A program made the translations under genes and the position numbers. This document shows, in pieces, positions 25,469-33,828 of a stretch of 64,000 nucleotides of DNA. Each line of letters begins with the position of its first letter. Position 1 is the first letter of the stretch. Below the pieces are notes generated by a model. That model was not told where the DNA came from. It did not search any database and saw only the letters and a program-made list of their open reading frames with translations. The stretch comes from CAWEDP01 sp963807925 (GTDB lineage: Bacteria > Acidobacteriota > Vicinamibacteria > Vicinamibacterales > CAVVIG01), in contig CAWEDP010000002.1 of assembly GCA_963807925.1 (NCBI GenBank), forward strand, positions 1 to 64,000. Direction: 5' to 3'.

Positions 25469-26137
25469 TCACGTGGACGGCCAGTCGAGGCGCGTGACGT
25501 CGTTGATGACGCGCCACAGCTCGGGGAAGAGCGGCTCGCGGGACGTGTGCTCCAGCCGCGACGCCGGAACGTTGCGGAGCGATCGCACCTCCGATCCGAT
25601 CACGCGCTTGACGACGTGATAATGCGCTTCGCGAAAGCGCTGAAACCACGCGTCGACGTCCATCATCCCCTGCACCAGCCCGTAGAGCGCTTCGTGGGCC
25701 TGCCGGTCCGTGTGCAGATCGATCAGGGTCAGGCCCGCGCCCGTCAGGCGCGCCGAGAACGCCGCGAGGACGTCCGGCGCCCGCCGCAGAATCTCGTTGA
25801 ATCCCGGCGACTCCTGGCCGCTCCCGTGCCCGAGCGTCATGCGGATCGGGTGGTAATCGGAGGGCGCGAGGGTCTCCATGACCGCCATCTGATCGACCAG
25901 GACGCGCTCGATTTCACGGACGCGCTGGAGCCGCAGCGTGGCTTCGGCGACGTGATCCGCGGCGAGCTCCTCGACCACCACCCGCAGCTCGTACGCGATG
26001 ACCTTCATCCAGAGCTCCATCACCTGGTGGGTGACCTGGAAGAAGAGCTCGTGGGAGTTGACGAGGGCCTCGAGCGGCCGCTGGCAGGCGAGAAGCGCGT
26101 CGGTGTTGACGAACTTCTCGTAATCGGTCAGCGCCAT
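25469..26137 (-). CDS. kynA: tryptophan 2,3-dioxygenase (short form)
   Basis: 222 residues (classical bacterial TDO is about 280). Family positions are visible: the active-site His in VTHQVMELWMKV, GSGQESPGFNEIL for substrate binding, and the haem ligand His in AHYHVVKRVIG, ending LFPELW. It opens the indole ring of tryptophan to N-formylkynurenine, the first step of the kynurenine pathway. The shortening is at the N-terminus and in loops. No other kyn gene is adjacent, but an aminotransferase of the KAT group lies at 18616. Confidence 0.85.
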   Translation of the reverse strand: MALTDYEKFVNTDALLACQRPLEALVNSHELFFQVTHQVMELWMKVIAYELRVVVEELAADHVAEATLRLQRVREIERVLVDQMAVMETLAPSDYHPIRMTLGHGSGQESPGFNEILRRAPDVLAAFSARLTGAGLTLIDLHTDRQAHEALYGLVQGMMDVDAWFQRFREAHYHVVKRVIGSEVRSLRNVPASRLEHTSREPLFPELWRVINDVTRLDWPST

Positions 26138-26195
26138 GATTCCGCCACCCGTGCTCCCGACGCTGTCCGGCCATCGGAGGGACCGAGGTCGGCCA

Positions 26196-28010
26196 TTAGG
26201 CCTCGGACAGATCCAGCGCCGGCACGCGGCCGGTCAGGACGAGCAGCCACTTGCGTACGGCGGACGCGAGAATGATCACGACGCACGCCATCATGATCAC
26301 GGTGCAGACGCTGTCGACGTAGCCCTGAACGTGCAGCGCCTCGTTGGCGCCGACGGCCTTGGGCCAGAAGTTGTCGCGCACGCTCATGTAGCCCGCGGTG
26401 AGCGTCGTGACCGCGACGAAGCACATCGGGAGAAACGTCACCCAGGCGTAGCGCGCGCGGCCGACGTTGATGAGGATCGTGGTGCCGACGGCCAGCGCGA
26501 CCCCCGCGAGCAGCTGGTTGGCGATGCCGAACATCGGCCAGATGGTGTCGATGGTGCCGGTCCAGATGAAGTACGCCCACGCCAGCACGATGAGCGTGGT
26601 CGACACGATGGACGCCGGCACCCACTCGGGCCGGGCGAACCTCTTCCAGGCGCGTCCGACGAACTCCTGCAGCACGAAACGGGCGACACGCGTGCCGGCG
26701 TCGATCGTGGTGAGGATGAACAGCGCTTCGAACATGATGGCGAAGTGATACCAGTACGCCATCAGGCCGCGCATGCCGGGGATGCTGCCGAAAATATCCG
26801 CCATGCCGATCGCCAGCGAGACGGCGCCGCCCGGGCGTCCGACGACGATCTCGCCGACCTGCGCCTGCAGATCCCCGAGGTGGACGGTCGAGAGCCCGAG
26901 GGTGCTGAACACGGCGGGCGTCGTGTTGATGGCGAAGTAGTCGCCGGGATGGAGCGCCGTGGCGGCGGTCATCGCCATGACGGCCACCAGCCCCTCGAAG
27001 AGCATCGCGCCGTACCCGATCGGCCGGATGTCGGTTTCCTTGTCGACCATCTTCGGCGTCGTGCCCGATGCGACGAGCGAATGGAACCCGGAGATGGCAC
27101 CGCACGCGATGGTGATGAAGACGAACGGGAACAGCGGCCCGGGAATGATGGGCCCGCCGCCGGCGGCGAACTGCGACACCGCTGGCGCCTGCAGCGTGGG
27201 ATGCACGATCAGCACGCCGAGCACCAGGAACAGGATGGTGCCGATCTTCATGAAGGTGCTCAGGTAATCCCTCGGCGTCAGGAGCATCCACACCGGCAGC
27301 ACCGACGCCGCGAAGCCGTACACGCCCAGCACGACCGTCAACTGGTGCCGCGAGAGCAGGAACCAGCCGGCGAGCGCGGAGTTGGCCACCGGACGTCCGA
27401 CGACGACCGCCAGGACCATCAGCGTCACGCCGATGATCGTGGCCTCCCGGATCCGGCCCTTCCGCCACCTGAACATGTGGAATCCCATCAGGATCGCCAG
27501 CGGAATGCTCGCGCCGATCGTGAAGGCCCCCCACGCGCTCTCGGCGAGCGCGTTGACGACGGCGAGACCGAGCCCCGCCAGCGCGATGACGACGATGAAG
27601 AGCACCGCGATCGCGCCGGTCGTGCCGGCAACCGGATCGATCTCGGTGCGCGCGATGTCGGCGAGCGATCGGCCGCCGCGCCGCGTCGATGCCCACAGGG
27701 AAATGAAATCGTGAACCGCGCCGGCGAGGCAGCAGCCGGCGACGATCCAGAGGAATCCGGGCGCGTAGCCGAACTGCGCCGCCAGGACGGGGCCGATGAG
27801 CGGCCCGGCGCCGGTGATCGCGGCGAAATGGTGGCCGAAGAGCACCCAGCGGCGCGTCGGATAGTAGTTGTGCCCGTCGAACTTCCGGTGCGCCGGCGTC
27901 ATCCGGGCATCGTCGAGCGCCATCACGCGCGCGGCGATGAACGCGCTGTAATACCGGTACGCGATGGCGAAGATGCAGAGCGCCGGCAGCACGATATAGA
28001 GGGCGTTCAT
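26196..28010 (-). CDS. cstA: carbon starvation protein CstA (peptide/pyruvate transporter family)
   Basis: 604 residues, more than 14 predicted membrane helices. Family blocks: RRWVLFGHHFAAITGAGPLIGPVLAAQFGY, GAVHDFISLW, GCAISGFHSL-type (here GAISGFHSLVASGTTPK), and TIDAGTRVARFVLQEF. CstA proteins import peptides or pyruvate when carbon is short. The start ATG at 28010 is 22 bases from the divergent ABC exporter start. Confidence 0.92.
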   Translation of the reverse strand: MNALYIVLPALCIFAIAYRYYSAFIAARVMALDDARMTPAHRKFDGHNYYPTRRWVLFGHHFAAITGAGPLIGPVLAAQFGYAPGFLWIVAGCCLAGAVHDFISLWASTRRGGRSLADIARTEIDPVAGTTGAIAVLFIVVIALAGLGLAVVNALAESAWGAFTIGASIPLAILMGFHMFRWRKGRIREATIIGVTLMVLAVVVGRPVANSALAGWFLLSRHQLTVVLGVYGFAASVLPVWMLLTPRDYLSTFMKIGTILFLVLGVLIVHPTLQAPAVSQFAAGGGPIIPGPLFPFVFITIACGAISGFHSLVASGTTPKMVDKETDIRPIGYGAMLFEGLVAVMAMTAATALHPGDYFAINTTPAVFSTLGLSTVHLGDLQAQVGEIVVGRPGGAVSLAIGMADIFGSIPGMRGLMAYWYHFAIMFEALFILTTIDAGTRVARFVLQEFVGRAWKRFARPEWVPASIVSTTLIVLAWAYFIWTGTIDTIWPMFGIANQLLAGVALAVGTTILINVGRARYAWVTFLPMCFVAVTTLTAGYMSVRDNFWPKAVGANEALHVQGYVDSVCTVIMMACVVIILASAVRKWLLVLTGRVPALDLSEA

Positions 28011-28017
28011 AACGGGC

Positions 28018-28025
28018 AGTATACT
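28018..28025. promoter_or_regulatory. palindromic -10 element AGTATACT shared by cstA and the ABC exporter
   Basis: TATACT reads on both strands and lies 8 bases from each of the divergent ATGs (28010 and 28032). Transcripts from either side would be nearly leaderless. The -35 regions are weak. Confidence 0.4.
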
Positions 28026-28031
28026 CGCAAG

Positions 28032-29861
28032 ATGTCCCCGTTCCGGCGGCTGCTGGCGTACGGCGACCGGTATCGGCGCGCGTTCGTGGTGGGGCTCGCG
28101 TGCGTGGTCATGACCACCGCGGTCCCGCTGACGGCGCCGATGGTGCTGCGCTACGCCATCGACGATCTGACGCGGGGCGTCACTCGCGGGAAGCTCCTCG
28201 CGTATGGCGGCGTCCTGCTCATAATCGGCGTGATCGGGGGCGTCTTCCGGTTCCTCCAGCGGCGCGTGCTCATCGGCGCCTCCCGCCACATCGAGTACGA
28301 CATGCGCAACGACTTCTTCGCGCACCTCGAGCGGCTGCCCGCCGTCTACTTCCAGACGCACCGGATCGGCGACCTGATGTCGCGCGCCACGAACGACCTG
28401 AATGCCGTGCGCATGATGATCGGCCCCTCCGTCATGTACTCGGCCAACACGCTGCTCGTCTTCGTCGTCGCGATCGCGGTGATGGTGTCGATTGATGCGC
28501 GGCTCACCCTCGTCGCCCTGATCCCGCTGCCGCTCGTCTCGATCTCGGTGAAATGGTTCGGCAGCGCGATCCACGAGCGATTCGAGCGCATCCAGGCGCA
28601 GCTGTCCGACATCAGCGCCGTCGTGCAGGAGTCGCTCTCGGGCGTCCGGGTCGTGCGCGCCTACCGGCAGGAGGCAGACGAGCTCGGCCGCTTTCACGCC
28701 GCCAACGACGAATACCTGCGGCGCAACCGCCGGCTCATCACCATCCAGGGCTTCTTCTTTCCGAGCATGTCGTTCTTTCTCGGGCTCGGCGCGCTCTTGT
28801 CGGTCTGGTTCGGCAGCCGTGACGTCATCACCAGGCGGATCACGCTCGGCCAGTTCGTCGCGTTCAACTACTACCTGACGATGCTCAGCTGGCCGGTGAT
28901 TGCGTTCGGCTGGGTCACCAACATGATCCAGCGCGGCATGGCGTCGTGGAAGCGGATGCTGGAGGTGCTGGAGACGCAGCCGTCGATCCGCGACGAGGCC
29001 GCCCGCCTGCTGCCGCCGGCCGCGATCGGCGCGATCGCGGCGGGGTCGGCCGTGAGCCGGGTCCCCGGCGAGCGGGCCGCCGGCCGCCGCGCCATTCGCG
29101 GCGCGATCGAGTTCCGCAACCTGACCTTCGCGTACGGCAGCGGGCCGCCGGTTCTCGACGGCGTCTCGGCGCGTATCGCCGCGGGCGAGACGGTGGCGGT
29201 TGTCGGGCCGACCGGCTCGGGCAAATCGACGCTCGCGGGGCTCCTCGCGCGGCTGCACGATCCGCCGCCGGGGACCGTCTTGGTGGACGGCGTGGACGTA
29301 CGCGACCTGCCGCTGTCCACGCTGCGGGGCGCGATCGGCGTCGTGCCGCAGGAGCCCTTCCTGTTCTCGGACACGCTGGCGGACAACGTCGCGTTCGGCC
29401 TCGACGTCGAGCCGCTCGACCGGGCCGCGCGGCTGCGGCGCATCGAGTGGGCGGCGTCGGTGGCCAGGCTCGACAAGGACGTCGCCGAGTTTCCCAACGG
29501 CTACAACACGCTGGTCGGCGAGCGAGGCATCACGCTCTCGGGTGGGCAGAAGCAGCGCACGGCGATTGCGCGGGCGATCGCCATCGATCCGGCGATCCTG
29601 GTTCTGGACGACGCGATGTCGGCGGTGGACACCTATACGGAAGAGGAAATCCTGTCTCGTCTGCGGGAGGTCATGCGCGAGCGCACGTCGCTCATCGTGT
29701 CGCACCGCATCTCGACGGTGAAGGACGCGCACCGTATCCTGGTTCTCGATCGCGGGCGGATCGTCGAGCAGGGGTCGCACGGCGAGCTCGTCGAACGCGA
29801 CGGCCTCTACGCGGCGCTGCACCGGAAACAGCTCCTGGAGGAGGAGCTGGCGGCCTCATGA
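28032..29861 (+). CDS. ABC exporter half-transporter, degenerate ATP site
   Basis: 609 residues: six-helix ABC_membrane domain (1-330) and ATP-binding domain (about 355-600). Walker A is GPTGSGKST and the signature is LSGGQKQR, but the Walker B end is ILVLDDAMSAVD, with Asp where the catalytic Glu normally sits. One degenerate site of this kind is the hallmark of heterodimeric exporters such as TM287/288. The partner gene follows at 29917. Likely exports lipids or drugs; substrate unknown. Confidence 0.9.
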   Translation: MSPFRRLLAYGDRYRRAFVVGLACVVMTTAVPLTAPMVLRYAIDDLTRGVTRGKLLAYGGVLLIIGVIGGVFRFLQRRVLIGASRHIEYDMRNDFFAHLERLPAVYFQTHRIGDLMSRATNDLNAVRMMIGPSVMYSANTLLVFVVAIAVMVSIDARLTLVALIPLPLVSISVKWFGSAIHERFERIQAQLSDISAVVQESLSGVRVVRAYRQEADELGRFHAANDEYLRRNRRLITIQGFFFPSMSFFLGLGALLSVWFGSRDVITRRITLGQFVAFNYYLTMLSWPVIAFGWVTNMIQRGMASWKRMLEVLETQPSIRDEAARLLPPAAIGAIAAGSAVSRVPGERAAGRRAIRGAIEFRNLTFAYGSGPPVLDGVSARIAAGETVAVVGPTGSGKSTLAGLLARLHDPPPGTVLVDGVDVRDLPLSTLRGAIGVVPQEPFLFSDTLADNVAFGLDVEPLDRAARLRRIEWAASVARLDKDVAEFPNGYNTLVGERGITLSGGQKQRTAIARAIAIDPAILVLDDAMSAVDTYTEEEILSRLREVMRERTSLIVSHRISTVKDAHRILVLDRGRIVEQGSHGELVERDGLYAALHRKQLLEEELAAS

Positions 29862-29916
29862 GGGGCGAACCGGCCGCCACGCCCGCGCCTGCCGCCAGGG
29901 AAGGGATCCGCCGCCG

Positions 29917-31785
29917 GTGACCGTCCACGAAGACGAGGTGCTCGGGAAGGCGTACGACGCCCGGCTGATGCGGCGGCTGCTGACCTATCTGCGGCCGTAC
30001 TGGCGAAGCGTCGCCGTGGCGTTCGTCGCCATCGTCCTGAACGCGCTCGCCAGCCTGGCCCAGCCCTATCTCGTCAAGATCGCGATCGATCGCCACATCG
30101 CCACCGGGCAGCTCGCCGGGCTGGACCGGCTCGCGGCCGTCTACCTGCTGGTGCTGGTGGTCGGGTTCGGATCCGAGTACCTGCAGACGTGGACGCTGCA
30201 GCTGACCGGGCAGCGGATCATGTTCGACCTCCGAATGTCGATCTACGGTCATCTGCAGCGGCTCGATCTGGCCTACTACGATCGGAATCCCGTCGGCCGC
30301 CTGATGACGCGCGTGACGTCGGACGTCGACGTGCTGAACGACCTGTTTACCTCCGGCGTGGTGACCGTCTTCGGCGACGTGTTCACGCTGGGCGGCATCA
30401 TGGGCATGATGCTGTGGATGAACTGGCGGCTGGCGCTCGTCGCGTTTTCCGTCCTGCCGCTGATCGTACTCGTCACGCAGTGGTTCCGGCGCAACGTGCG
30501 CGACAGCTACCGGACCGTGCGCGGGCTGATCGCGCGCATCAACGCGTTCCTCCAGGAGAACCTGACCGGCATGTCCACCGTGCAGCTGTTCCGCCGCGAG
30601 GGGGTGAATTTCGCGCGGTTCGACGAGATCGACCGGCGGCACCGCGACGCGAACATCGAGTCGATCTTCTTCTACGCCGTGTTCTATCCGGCGATCGAGG
30701 TGGTGAGCGCGCTTGCGTCGGCCCTCATCATCTGGTACGGGGGCGTCCGCGTGCTGGCCGGGGGGCTCACGCTGGGTGCGCTCGTGGCGTTTCTGCAGTA
30801 CTCGATGCGCTTCTTCCGGCCGATCAGCGACATGTCGGAGAAGTTCAACATCCTGCAGTCGGCGATGGCCTCCTCCGAGCGGATCTTCGGCGTGCTCGAC
30901 CACCCGGTCGTGATCGGTCCGCCTGCGCACCCGGTGCGCCGTCCCGCACCCGCTGCGGGTCACATCGTCTTCGATCGCGTCTGGTTCACCTACACCGGAG
31001 CCAGCGTGCCGCCCGCGGCGGAGGCCGGGTCCGGCCGTCGCGCCGACCGTCAGGTTTCGGAGCCCGCGGACATCGACTACGTCCTGCGGGACGTCTCCTT
31101 CGAGGTCCGGCCGGGGCAGCGCCTCGGGATCGTCGGCGCGACCGGGTCCGGGAAGACGACGCTGATCAGCCTGCTGATGCGGTTCTACGACGTCACGCGG
31201 GGTCGCATCACCATCGACGGGGTCGACATCCGGGATCTCGATCTCGCCGACGTGCGCGGTCTGTTCAGTCTGGTCCTGCAGGACGTGCACCTGTTCTCGG
31301 GCACGATTGCCGACAACATCCGTCTCGGCAACGACGCCATCGACGAGCGGAGGGTGCGGGAGGCAGCGCACGCCGTCCACGCCGACAAGTTCATCGAGCG
31401 GCTGCCGGACGGCTACGCCAGCGCCGTCGCCGAGCGCGGCTCGACGTTGTCGGTGGGGCAGAAGCAGCTCCTTTCGTTCGCGCGCGCGCTGGCGTTCGAC
31501 CCGGCGGTGCTCGTGCTCGACGAAGCCACGTCGAGCGTGGACACCGAGACGGAACTGCTCATCCGCGACGCGCTCCGGGCCCTGATGGCCGGCCGGACGA
31601 CGATCGCGATCGCGCACCGCCTGTCGACGATCCAGGACATGGACCAGATTCTGGTGCTGCACAAGGGCCGCCTCCGCGAGGCGGGCACGCACCAGGAGCT
31701 GCTCGCCATGCACGGGATCTACTTCCGACTCTTCGAGCTGCAGTACAAGAGCGCGCCGGAAGACCGCCTCGAGGTCAAGGGCTAG
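29917..31785 (+). CDS. ABC exporter half-transporter, canonical ATP site
   Basis: 622 residues from GTG. The membrane domain covers 20-330. The ATP-binding domain has Walker A GATGSGKTT, Walker B VLVLDEATSSVD with the catalytic Glu, and signature LSVGQKQ, in which Val replaces the usual Gly. The mix of a good Walker B and an altered signature complements the upstream partner, so the two form one heterodimeric pump. An insert of about 30 residues (PPAAEAGSGRRAD) sits before the ATPase core. Confidence 0.9.
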   Translation: MTVHEDEVLGKAYDARLMRRLLTYLRPYWRSVAVAFVAIVLNALASLAQPYLVKIAIDRHIATGQLAGLDRLAAVYLLVLVVGFGSEYLQTWTLQLTGQRIMFDLRMSIYGHLQRLDLAYYDRNPVGRLMTRVTSDVDVLNDLFTSGVVTVFGDVFTLGGIMGMMLWMNWRLALVAFSVLPLIVLVTQWFRRNVRDSYRTVRGLIARINAFLQENLTGMSTVQLFRREGVNFARFDEIDRRHRDANIESIFFYAVFYPAIEVVSALASALIIWYGGVRVLAGGLTLGALVAFLQYSMRFFRPISDMSEKFNILQSAMASSERIFGVLDHPVVIGPPAHPVRRPAPAAGHIVFDRVWFTYTGASVPPAAEAGSGRRADRQVSEPADIDYVLRDVSFEVRPGQRLGIVGATGSGKTTLISLLMRFYDVTRGRITIDGVDIRDLDLADVRGLFSLVLQDVHLFSGTIADNIRLGNDAIDERRVREAAHAVHADKFIERLPDGYASAVAERGSTLSVGQKQLLSFARALAFDPAVLVLDEATSSVDTETELLIRDALRALMAGRTTIAIAHRLSTIQDMDQILVLHKGRLREAGTHQELLAMHGIYFRLFELQYKSAPEDRLEVKG

Positions 31786-32246
31786 AAGCGCGGCGTGATC
31801 GCGCGCGGATTCCATCCGAGACGCAGCACCACCACGTGCACCGGCTGGCGGCCGAAGCGCAGCGCTTCGTTGCAGCTCCACATGTAGAGGTCGACCTCGC
31901 GGCCGTGGACGCTCGGGCCGGTGTCCATGACCGTGTAGATGCCGTCGTACCGGCTGTCGTCTCCATCGAGCGCCACCACCGAGCCGACCGGCAGGAGACC
32001 GGGATCGGCGGCAGCCACTCCCGTTCGAGCGGCGACGCCGGAGGTCGTCGTTTCGCCCCGGCAGTAGGCGGTCGCGCTGAACAGCAGGCGCGCTCCGGGC
32101 GACGGGGCCGCGGTCGTCTCGCGCAGGCGTTCCCGCCAGGCGGCGGACTGCGAGTCGAGGATGGAGACCTCGTACAGCAGCGCAAAGCCCACGGCGGCCA
32201 CCAGGGTCGCCAGCGCCCTGCGCCAGAACGATCGCGATATGGCCAT
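31782..32246 (-). CDS. 3D-domain (double-psi beta-barrel) protein
   Basis: 154 residues. One N-terminal membrane helix or signal (RALATLVAAVGFALLYEV), then TAYCRGETTTSGVAARTGVAAADP and the three-Asp segment in YTVMDTGPSVHGREVDLYM that names the 3D domain of MltA/Rpf-like cell-wall enzymes. Probably acts on or binds peptidoglycan in the periplasm. It overlaps the 3' end of the convergent ABC gene by 4 bases. Confidence 0.8.
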   Translation of the reverse strand: MAISRSFWRRALATLVAAVGFALLYEVSILDSQSAAWRERLRETTAAPSPGARLLFSATAYCRGETTTSGVAARTGVAAADPGLLPVGSVVALDGDDSRYDGIYTVMDTGPSVHGREVDLYMWSCNEALRFGRQPVHVVVLRLGWNPRAITPRF

Positions 32247-32293
32247 CGGGTCAGATTCTAGTCAGAATGGAGGATCGAAGCCTCCGCTTCCGG

Positions 32294-32803
32294 TCACTCC
32301 TTGTGGTGGTGCACGATGATGTCGTGAATCCGGCGCCGGCTCGTGACGAAGGCCAGCGCGACATGGTACGCGGCGGCCGCGAGCACGGCGCCGCAGAAGA
32401 GCGAGCCGACCGTATAGGGCCAGACGAACGGCCTCATCATCACTGTGAGGCGATGCCAGAATTCCTCGTGGAGGAGCGACAGCTCGAACAGCCGCCCGAG
32501 CTGTCGGCGGAACCCCGGCGGAAGGCGTCTGCCGGTCAGCTCGGCGCCGACCATCGTCGCAATCGCGTAGTAGGGGGCGAGAAACCACGGCAGGTTCGCG
32601 TACACGCCGATCAGGACGGCGACACGGTTCATGTTGAGCAGAAAGGCGACGACGAGGGCCAGCAGCGTGTGAAGGCCGAGAAACGGGGAGAAGCCGAAGA
32701 ACACGCCGAGCGCGAACGCAGCGGCGGTCCGCTCCGGTGTGTCCGCGATGTGCAGCAGGACGCCGAGCCAGCGCCTGACGAGCGCGCGCGTCAGATGGAT
32801 CAT
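32294..32803 (-). CDS. DUF2062 membrane protein
   Basis: 169 residues with three helices and the DUF2062 pattern AAAFALGVFFGFSPFLGLHTLLAL, then NLPWFLAPYYAI. Function unknown; family members often sit by lipid or sugar transferases. Its ATG overlaps the thiL stop (ATGA), so translation is coupled. Confidence 0.85.
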   Translation of the reverse strand: MIHLTRALVRRWLGVLLHIADTPERTAAAFALGVFFGFSPFLGLHTLLALVVAFLLNMNRVAVLIGVYANLPWFLAPYYAIATMVGAELTGRRLPPGFRRQLGRLFELSLLHEEFWHRLTVMMRPFVWPYTVGSLFCGAVLAAAAYHVALAFVTSRRRIHDIIVHHHKE

Positions 32804-33828
32804 CGAAAGTGGGCGAATCCCCGCGGCAACCGATGATCGGCGCCGTGCCGCCGGATGAGGACGTCGCGATCCGCCGTGCAGGCGCCGATCTTCGTGATCG
32901 GCGTGTCGCCGTGCCGCTCGGCGGCCGCGAGCCTGCGCCGCAGACGCGGCCGGACCGCGAGGAGCAGCTCGTAGTCGTCGCCGCCGGCCACCGACTCGTC
33001 CACCGCGTCCCGGCGCTGCGACTCGAACCACTCCCGCGCCCCTGGATCGATGGGCAGCCAATCCGCCTCGATCACGACGCCGACACCGCTGGCCTCGGCC
33101 AGCTGGTGAGCCGCCTGGGCGAGGCCGTCGCTCAAATCGAGACAGGCGGTCGCCGCCCGATTGCGCCCCACCAGCCATCCGAGGCGCACGCGAGGCTCGG
33201 GAAACAGAAAGCGTCGAACCAGTGCGTCCTCGGCCGCCGACGCCTCGTGATCGGTCTTGAGCTTCTGCAAGCCAGCGCTCGCGGAACCGACCGACCCTGT
33301 GACGTACAGCTCGTCGCCCGGGCGGGCGCCGGCGCGCGTCAGGACCTGACGACGCTTGGCCGTTCCGACGACCGTCACGTCGATCACGAGAGGGCCGTCG
33401 GTGCGGGTGAGATTGCCGCCGACGACGGTCAGGCGGTACCGCGCCGCGAGCTCGGTCAGTCCGGCGACGATCTCGTCGAAGTCGGACACCGGCAGTGCCG
33501 GGGGCAGCGCGACCGACAGCAGGGCCAGCCGCGGCTCGGCGCCCATCGCGGCCAGATCGCTCAGGTTGACGGCCAGGGCCCGGTGGCCGATCGCCGCAGG
33601 AGGCGTGAACCGCCGATCGATGTGCACGCCGTCGACCAGCGCGTCGACGCTCAGGACCTCCAGGCGGTTCCGCGCCGGCTCCACGACCGCGGCATCGTCT
33701 CCGATGCCGACGATCACCCAGTCGGGCGGGCGCGGCAGCCGCAAACGGATGCGATCGATCAGCTCGCGCTCGGTGAGCGTGGCCACCGTGACCGGCGGCA
33801 TCACGCCGCCGGCTGGGTCATTTGGCAT
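32800..33828 (-). CDS. thiL: thiamine-monophosphate kinase
   Basis: 342 residues. PurM-like fold with IGDDAAVV (metal-binding Asp pair), VLSVDALVDGVHIDR, HRALAVNLSDLAAMGAEP, VVGGNLTR and CLDLSDGLAQAAHQLAEASGVG, all ThiL landmarks. Makes thiamine diphosphate from thiamine monophosphate. It overlaps the 3' end of rny by 11 bases. Confidence 0.94.
   Translation of the reverse strand: MPNDPAGGVMPPVTVATLTERELIDRIRLRLPRPPDWVIVGIGDDAAVVEPARNRLEVLSVDALVDGVHIDRRFTPPAAIGHRALAVNLSDLAAMGAEPRLALLSVALPPALPVSDFDEIVAGLTELAARYRLTVVGGNLTRTDGPLVIDVTVVGTAKRRQVLTRAGARPGDELYVTGSVGSASAGLQKLKTDHEASAAEDALVRRFLFPEPRVRLGWLVGRNRAATACLDLSDGLAQAAHQLAEASGVGVVIEADWLPIDPGAREWFESQRRDAVDESVAGGDDYELLLAVRPRLRRRLAAAERHGDTPITKIGACTADRDVLIRRHGADHRLPRGFAHFR

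Noticed and set aside
26136..28019. Very long plus-strand frame opposite cstA, in frame with the ABC exporter
   Set aside because: Composition is typical of antisense GC-rich shadow; the exporter has a natural start at 28032 and CstA is clear on the other strand.
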